This document shows, one piece after another, positions 59,440 through 64,000 of a stretch of 64,000 nucleotides of DNA (positions within the stretch are counted from its first letter, which is position 1; each line of letters opens with the position of its first letter). Source of the stretch: an uncultured Lachnospiraceae bacterium (GTDB taxonomy: Bacteria; Bacillota; Clostridia; Lachnospirales; Lachnospiraceae); NCBI GenBank assembly GCA_947628955.1, contig CANRBX010000003.1:1-64000 (forward strand), written 5' to 3'. Both the position numbers and the translations under genes were made by a program. Below the pieces are notes generated by a model. That model had not been told where the DNA came from, searched no databases, and worked only from the letters and a program-made list of their open reading frames with translations.

Positions 59440-60354
59440 ATGAGGTTTAAGAAAATACTGGTCATAGGTTCCGGGAAAATAGCGTCAGACTGTGTCAGGA
59501 TCCTGTGCAGGGACATGGAAATAACATATATTGAGGCCATAGAATCGGCAAACAACCAGTTTTCCATGTTGAAAAAAGCATGTGTAAAATATGCCCTGCG
59601 CTACAGGACATTATTAAAAAAGGAGCTTATTTCGGAAGCGATTATGGAAGCTTCGCAGGCAGGGCCCCTGCTGATTATCAGCGCCAATAACAGGTACCTT
59701 TTTCCTGCCGGTATATGTGAACTGCCGGAGGTGGAAATCATTAATTTCCATTACGGGTACCTTCCCAGATACAGGGGGATGAACATTCCGACATGGGTCA
59801 TTTATAACAACGAGCCATTTACAGGCGTCACGTGGCATTATGTCACAAGCGAGGTAGACCGCGGTGAGATCATCATCCAGCAGAAGATTCTGCTCTCCGA
59901 AGACACCACGGCTTACGAAGTGGTACGCGATGGCATGAGAGCCGGGACGGAGCTGTTCCGGTTCTTTATCCCGGAACTTCTGAAAAAAAAGATAAGCGGG
60001 AAGGAGATACTTACCAATGAGCATGTATACCTGAACAAGCGTCTTCCCGAGGATGGAAAACTGGACCCGGACAAGGATGTTTTGGAAATATACAGGCTGC
60101 TGCGAAGCTTCGATTACGGAAGGACAGGGACCCTGAAGCCGTTAAAGGTGTGTATGGACGGTACGGATTATCTTGTGGAAGGCTATTCCCTGGAAGATTC
60201 CGGTGTCGAGGAGAAAACGGTGCTGCTTCAGCAGGACAGGCTGGTGATTACCGGAGGGAGAAAGACGTTGATGATCGATCTGAGGAAAGAGGATGAAGAG
60301 GATAGATATCGGCAGCGGTATGAGCATCTATCAGTTTACAGGCAGAACTCTTGA
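59440..60354 (+). CDS. Formyltransferase-family protein (Fmt-like, sugar N-formylation candidate)
   Basis: About 304 residues from ATG 59440 (track start is 14 codons early; AGGTG precedes). The N10-formyl-tetrahydrofolate transferase fold is recognised by the catalytic Asn-His-Asp set: INFHYGYLPRYRGMNIPTW (Asn about 102, His two further on) and TGVTWHYVTSEVDRGEIII (Asp). A C-terminal Fmt_C-like domain may be present (KPLKVCMDG...). Relatives in glycan loci formylate 4-amino sugars (VioF, WlaRD types). It may offer an alternative N-cap to the acyl group made by the carrier-protein set. Its 3' end overlaps the next gene by 62 bases. Confidence 0.85.
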   Translation: MRFKKILVIGSGKIASDCVRILCRDMEITYIEAIESANNQFSMLKKACVKYALRYRTLLKKELISEAIMEASQAGPLLIISANNRYLFPAGICELPEVEIINFHYGYLPRYRGMNIPTWVIYNNEPFTGVTWHYVTSEVDRGEIIIQQKILLSEDTTAYEVVRDGMRAGTELFRFFIPELLKKKISGKEILTNEHVYLNKRLPEDGKLDPDKDVLEIYRLLRSFDYGRTGTLKPLKVCMDGTDYLVEGYSLEDSGVEEKTVLLQQDRLVITGGRKTLMIDLRKEDEEDRYRQRYEHLSVYRQNS

Positions 60355-61087
60355 TGCCAATTCATTTGTCATAATGGAGGGAAATGAGGCGCTTATCATT
60401 GACGCGGTTGACAGCAGTGATATGGTCTCTTTTTTATTGGATCGGTATGAGGGAAAGGATGCCAATGGCGTGTCTTCTGAATTATGGACGCTTGACAGAG
60501 GGATTGCCGGCGGCGGAACCCCGAAACTGACCATCCTGTTGACGCATGAGCATTTTGACCATATCAGTGGCTTGGCGGTTTTAAGGGATAGATTCAGGTG
60601 CCATGTGGTTTCTTCCGGGGACTGCAGTGCGCGGATACAGTCGTCGCAGACAAACCTGTCTTCGATAGGGGATGCTCTATTGCTAATGCACAGCGGGATG
60701 CAACAGGAGCCACACGATACCATTCCGCGATACGGTGCGGATGCGTCGGATGAAGAATTTATTCAGGACAGCGTTATTGTATGGCATGGACATAACATTT
60801 TTTGCCATCTTATGCGCGGGCACTCATTGGGGTCTGTGGGCTATATCCTTGACGGGAGTATTCTGTTCTCTGGAGACGAAATACTTGCGATTCCGACATT
60901 GACCAGACTGCCCGGGGGAAATACGAAGGCGTTCTGGTACGAGGATATGCCATGGCTGAAATCAATCAGTGATCAGATTTTCTTGGTGTGTCCGGGCCAT
61001 GGGACACCGGGAAAGTTGGAAGATATGATAAGCGGCAATACAATGCCGAAAAGATTCAGGAATATGGGAGAGAAAGCAAATGCATAG
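60293..61087 (+). CDS. Metallo-beta-lactamase-fold hydrolase, copy 1
   Basis: A 264-residue MBL-fold protein with [11 protein letters not shown] (first metal cluster), the later His in RGHSLGSVGYI, Asp in LFSGDEIL and His in CPGHGTPG. The start at 60293 overlaps the formyltransferase, but alignment with copy 2 (MKRIDIGSG against MDKVDIGGG) supports it. Function in a glycan locus is unknown; some MBL enzymes are thioesterases, so editing of carrier-bound acyl groups is conceivable. It is the first half of a roughly 1.1-kb duplication. Confidence 0.85.
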   Translation: MKRIDIGSGMSIYQFTGRTLDANSFVIMEGNEALIIDAVDSSDMVSFLLDRYEGKDANGVSSELWTLDRGIAGGGTPKLTILLTHEHFDHISGLAVLRDRFRCHVVSSGDCSARIQSSQTNLSSIGDALLLMHSGMQQEPHDTIPRYGADASDEEFIQDSVIVWHGHNIFCHLMRGHSLGSVGYILDGSILFSGDEILAIPTLTRLPGGNTKAFWYEDMPWLKSISDQIFLVCPGHGTPGKLEDMISGNTMPKRFRNMGEKANA

Positions 61088-61366
61088 GCAGGGCATCTAT
61101 GAAAGATATATAAAACGACCGCAGGATTTGTTCATCCGGTTAAAGACATCATGAGTGCGGTGGAATATGTTAATGAAGACATACAGACAATTGGCCTGGC
61201 GGCCGAAGGCGAGAAAGCACTGAGGTTTGCAAATGCCGCATCTGCCAGGGGAGCAGTAAGGTTTCCTGCCTGTGGGAGGATGCTTAATTTTGATTCACCC
61301 TGGGATGGAATATACCTGGCAGACAGAATGGTCAGATGGGTTACAATAGGCGGACCGATGGTATGA
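61080..61366 (+). pseudogene. Truncated duplicate of the sugar transferase start, joined to foreign sequence
   Basis: ATG 61080 begins [16 protein letters not shown], identical to the start of the intact sugar transferase at 62187, then diverges after about 17 codons and stops. The following 230 bases read KDIMSAVEYVNEDIQTIGLAAEGEKALRFANAASARG..., in which EKALRFANAASA resembles the last helix of PfkB sugar kinases, but no complete gene is present. This is scar sequence left by the duplication of the MBL gene. Confidence 0.65.
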
Positions 61367-61405
61367 AAAAACATATCTATATAAGGTTTATTGTGGTGGA
61401 AAGTG

Positions 61406-62194
61406 ATGGACAAAGTAGACATCGGTGGCGGCATTTACATTTACCGGTTTGAAGGTGATTATTTCGATGCCAATTCATATATCATAATAGAAGGAAATGA
61501 GGCGCTTATCATTGACGCAGTTGACAGCAGTGATATGGTCTCTTTTTTATTGGGCGAATATGAGGGAGGGGATACTAATGCCATGTTCTCTGAATTATGG
61601 ATGCCTGACAGAGAGACTGCCGGTGGTGGGAATCCGGGATTGACTATCCTGCTGACGCATGAACATTTTGACCATATCGGCGGGCTGGAGACGCTGCGCA
61701 GCCGGTTCAGATGTCATGTAATCGCGTCGAAAGAATGCAGCAGACGGATCCAGTCATCCCAGGCCAACCTGTCTTCGATCGGGGATACTCTGCTGGCCAT
61801 GCATAACGGAACAGGGCCGAAGAAATTGATCCCGAGATATGAAGCAGCGGCGGCAGATGCGGAATTTCCAGATGAATGTTCCATCATGTGGAACGGGCAC
61901 AGGATATTGTGCCATCCTATGCGCGGGCATTCGCCCGGCTCCGCCGGATACATTCTGGATGGGAAAATCCTGTTTTCCGGAGATGAGATCCTTCCGATCC
62001 CGACAGTGACCAGGCTGCCCGGAGGGGATACGAGGGCGTTCTGGTATGAGGATATGCCATGGCTGGAATCGCTCGGGACCCAGCTCTCTTTAGTGTGTCC
62101 GGGCCATGGGACGCCGGGGAAGCTGGAAGATATGATAAGCGTCAATGCGATGCCGAAAAGGTTCAGGAATATGGGAGAGAAAGCAAATGCATAG
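61406..62194 (+). CDS. Metallo-beta-lactamase-fold hydrolase, copy 2
   Basis: A 262-residue paralogue of copy 1, sharing long identical stretches ([28 protein letters not shown], the [14 protein letters not shown] end). All metal ligands are kept ([36 protein letters not shown]). Start ATG 61406 has GGTGGAAAG upstream. It overlaps the sugar transferase gene by 8 bases, as copy 1 overlaps its truncated version. Both copies look intact, so the duplication may be recent or both may be useful. Confidence 0.87.
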   Translation: MDKVDIGGGIYIYRFEGDYFDANSYIIIEGNEALIIDAVDSSDMVSFLLGEYEGGDTNAMFSELWMPDRETAGGGNPGLTILLTHEHFDHIGGLETLRSRFRCHVIASKECSRRIQSSQANLSSIGDTLLAMHNGTGPKKLIPRYEAAAADAEFPDECSIMWNGHRILCHPMRGHSPGSAGYILDGKILFSGDEILPIPTVTRLPGGDTRAFWYEDMPWLESLGTQLSLVCPGHGTPGKLEDMISVNAMPKRFRNMGEKANA

Positions 62195-62810
62195 GCAGGG
62201 TATCTATGAGAGGTACATAAAACGGCCGCAGGATTTCCTGTGTGCGCTTCTGGCATCGATCGTACTTTCTCCGGTGATGCTGGTGACGGCGCTGCTTGTG
62301 CGGAAAAAGCTGGGCCGCCCGGTCCTGTTCACCCAGGACAGGCCGGGAAAAGACGGGAAGGTTTTTAAACTTTATAAGTTCCGGTCCATGACAAGCCAGA
62401 GGGATAAGGATGGGAAACTGCTTCCGGATGAGGCAAGGCTTACCGGCTTTGGAAAGAAGCTGCGGTCGACATCCCTCGATGAGCTTCCGGAGCTGTTCAA
62501 TGTTTTAAAAGGGGACATGAGCGTAGTGGGGCCGAGGCCGCTGCTGGTCGAATATCTGCCACGGTACAATAAGCACCAGGCCAGAAGGCATGAAGTGCGG
62601 CCGGGGATCACTGGCCTGGCGCAGGTGCACGGCCGGAATGCGATCAGCTGGGAGGAAAAGTTCGGCTGGGACGTGAAATATGTGGAGCATGTCACGTTTT
62701 TAGGGGATTGGAAGATTATCTTTCTGACGGTAATGGCCGTGCTGAAAAGGGAAGGGATCAGCGCGGTGGGGGAGGCAACGATGGGGGAGTTTACGGAAAA
62801 AGAGAGCTGA
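62187..62810 (+). CDS. Undecaprenyl-phosphate sugar-1-phosphate transferase, PglC-like
   Basis: A 207-residue initiating glycosyl-phosphate transferase. It has the short N-terminal reentrant helix ([22 protein letters not shown]), the KFRSM element, catalytic Asp-Glu in [27 protein letters not shown], and [14 protein letters not shown]. Small size without extra membrane helices matches PglC, which transfers phospho-bacillosamine from UDP to undecaprenyl phosphate, in line with the PglE/PglD-like genes upstream. ATG 62187 lies within the end of the MBL gene; the track start is 14 codons early. Confidence 0.94.
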   Translation: MHRQGIYERYIKRPQDFLCALLASIVLSPVMLVTALLVRKKLGRPVLFTQDRPGKDGKVFKLYKFRSMTSQRDKDGKLLPDEARLTGFGKKLRSTSLDELPELFNVLKGDMSVVGPRPLLVEYLPRYNKHQARRHEVRPGITGLAQVHGRNAISWEEKFGWDVKYVEHVTFLGDWKIIFLTVMAVLKREGISAVGEATMGEFTEKES

Positions 62811-62923
62811 ACATAAGTAATATCAGGAAAAGTTTTAATAAGATGCGTCTGTATTCCTGCTTAGAGATTTTATATAGACGAAAGTATGATGTCCAATTTT
62901 GTATGCCATTTGGAGGGATTAAA

Positions 62924-63859
62924 ATGCCTAATAAAGTAAATCCTTTTTTTGAAACCTATGAAATAGACGAAGAAACCAGTAAAAAGATGAAACAAAAGCT
63001 ATTGGAAATGCTTGTATATTTTCGTGATTTTTGTAATGAGCATGGACTGATGTTTTATCTTATAGGAGGTGCTGCTATAGGTGCTGTGCGTGAGCACGGT
63101 TTTATCCCATGGGATGATGATATTGATTGCGTAATGCCACAACCAGATTATGATCGTTTTCCCGAGTTATGGGAGAAATATGGGGATAAAGAACGATATG
63201 TATTTTGTCGCACTGATGAAAACGTTAATTACCATCATGCAGCATCTTCTTTAAGAGATCCGAATACGACATTTATCTGTTCTTACAATAAGAATCAGGA
63301 TATCTGCCATGGTATTGCACTTGAGTTTGGTTCCATAGTTGCAGCTCCTGATTCGAGATTTTTGCAGGCAGTTCAGACATTTGATGGAATGTTATTTTCA
63401 CTTTTTAACTTTCAACGTCTTCCCAATAACAGAGGAAGGTTTCTTCGCATATGTACCCGGATAGCATATGCGCTCGTCCCGTCGAAGAAAATGAAAGATA
63501 GAATTTGGCAATACGCAGGACGAAGAGTGGCAAGGTATTCTTGGGAAAGATGCAAATATGTTCGCCAGATATGGGATAAGACTACATTTATTCTTTTCCC
63601 AAAAGAATGGTTTACCTCGCAGGTCTGGTTTGATTTCGAAGGCGAGAGGGTTCCGCTGATGGCAGGATATAAAGGGTATTTAAAGTTTTGCTTTGGCGAT
63701 TATATGCAAAGGCCTCCCGTTGAAGAGCAGGTGGCAAAACACGAGTTGATTTATGTAGACATGGATCATCCATATACCGATTACGCTGGAATTTATTACT
63801 TCCCTGATAAAGATCCGCGAAACACAAAAAAGAAAAAAGGTATCAAAAGAAAAAAATGA
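62924..63859 (+). CDS. LicD-family nucleotidyl/phospho-transferase
   Basis: A 311-residue LicD protein, recognised by [34 protein letters not shown] (the GG and DDDID metal-binding core) and [11 protein letters not shown]. LicD enzymes move phosphocholine, phosphoribitol or similar groups from a CDP carrier onto glycans or teichoic acids. TTGGAGGG six bases before ATG 62924 fixes the start; the track ORF begins 72 codons too early in the tail of the sugar transferase. Its stop overlaps the next start (ATGA), coupling it to the cytidylyltransferase. Confidence 0.9.
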   Translation: MPNKVNPFFETYEIDEETSKKMKQKLLEMLVYFRDFCNEHGLMFYLIGGAAIGAVREHGFIPWDDDIDCVMPQPDYDRFPELWEKYGDKERYVFCRTDENVNYHHAASSLRDPNTTFICSYNKNQDICHGIALEFGSIVAAPDSRFLQAVQTFDGMLFSLFNFQRLPNNRGRFLRICTRIAYALVPSKKMKDRIWQYAGRRVARYSWERCKYVRQIWDKTTFILFPKEWFTSQVWFDFEGERVPLMAGYKGYLKFCFGDYMQRPPVEEQVAKHELIYVDMDHPYTDYAGIYYFPDKDPRNTKKKKGIKRKK

Positions 63860-64000
63860 ATATTGCATTGATCTTTGCAGGTGGGACTGGAAAAAGAATG
63901 AATACAACATCCCGTCCAAAACAATTTTTAGAGTTACATGGCAAGCCAATCCTGGTTTACACTCTGGAGCAATTTGAAAACCATCCTGAAATTGACGGGA
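63856..64000 (+). CDS. IspD/TarI-like cytidylyltransferase (partial, runs off the window)
   Basis: The first 48 codons read [48 protein letters not shown], the nucleotide-binding start of the IspD/TarI family (GGxGxRM and PKQF). In a LicD operon it most likely makes the CDP-linked donor (for example CDP-ribitol) for LicD rather than an isoprenoid precursor. ATGA overlap with licD supports this. Not in the ORF track because it is cut by the window edge. Confidence 0.85.
   Translation, partial: MNIALIFAGGTGKRMNTTSRPKQFLELHGKPILVYTLEQFENHPEIDG

Overview
The window reads as a chromosomal segment of an anaerobic, gut-type Firmicute of the Lachnospiraceae (Clostridia). The grounds are AGGAGG-type ribosome binding sites, an Amt-PII fusion, a BceRSAB-type module, a two-gene ABC exporter, PRD and AraC/PocR regulators, a LoaP antiterminator and a LicD polysaccharide locus. 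This family-level placement rests on gene content and protein style; no rRNA or other phylogenetic marker lies in the window. No tRNA, rRNA, CRISPR array, intact insertion sequence or prophage was seen.

Layout. (1) 1-8.4 kb: an AT-rich type I restriction-modification island (fic-hsdM-hsdS-hsdR) between a broken YfcC-type transporter gene and a broken GNAT acetyltransferase gene. (2) 8.5-9.6 kb: an XRE regulator and a PIN/NYN-like protein. (3) 9.7-14.3 kb, minus strand: a carbohydrate ABC importer with an AraC/PocR regulator. (4) 14.5-20.8 kb: a hybrid sensor kinase and a heterodimeric ABC exporter. (5) 21-26 kb: a CarD-like regulator and a Bce-type peptide-sensing and resistance module. (6) 26.4-33.5 kb: a membrane protein behind a promoter with two LexA-like boxes, a HAD phosphatase, the Amt-PII fusion, a second HAD protein and a short UvrA paralogue. 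(7) 33.7-45.5 kb: a Sfp-type phosphopantetheinyl transferase, an alpha/beta hydrolase, a PRD regulator divergent from an aldolase / Fe-alcohol dehydrogenase / MFS / 2-hydroxyacid dehydrogenase set, a MATE pump and a sugar-phosphate isomerase-like protein. (8) 45.5-64 kb: a long, all-plus-strand, LoaP-headed surface-glycan locus that runs off the right edge.

The most unusual system is inside region 8. A PglE/PglD/PglC-like set (aminotransferase, two left-handed-helix acyltransferases, sugar-phosphate transferase) implies a bacillosamine-type diamino sugar. Embedded among these genes is a full set of discrete thioester-chemistry proteins: acyl-CoA carboxylase beta subunit, malonyl transacylase, two acyl carrier proteins, two KAS III enzymes, two short-chain reductases, an adenylation enzyme, an AAC(3)-like acyltransferase and a formyltransferase-like enzyme. 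I infer that it builds an unusual (possibly amino-acid-primed, polyketide-like) acyl group on a carrier protein and transfers it to an amino sugar. The Sfp-type transferase at 34 kb could activate the carriers.

A second theme is tandem repeats. Contiguous 36-47 bp repeats begin at or contain the stop codons of three unrelated genes (38 bp x5, 38 bp x7, 47 bp x3). In-frame 12-, 24-, 36- and 105-bp repeats have expanded inside at least five unrelated proteins, and another repeat sits in the LoaP leader. A compact, strongly paired RNA-like element lies at 39.8-40.0 kb. Coordinates of motifs were counted by hand from the printed sequence.
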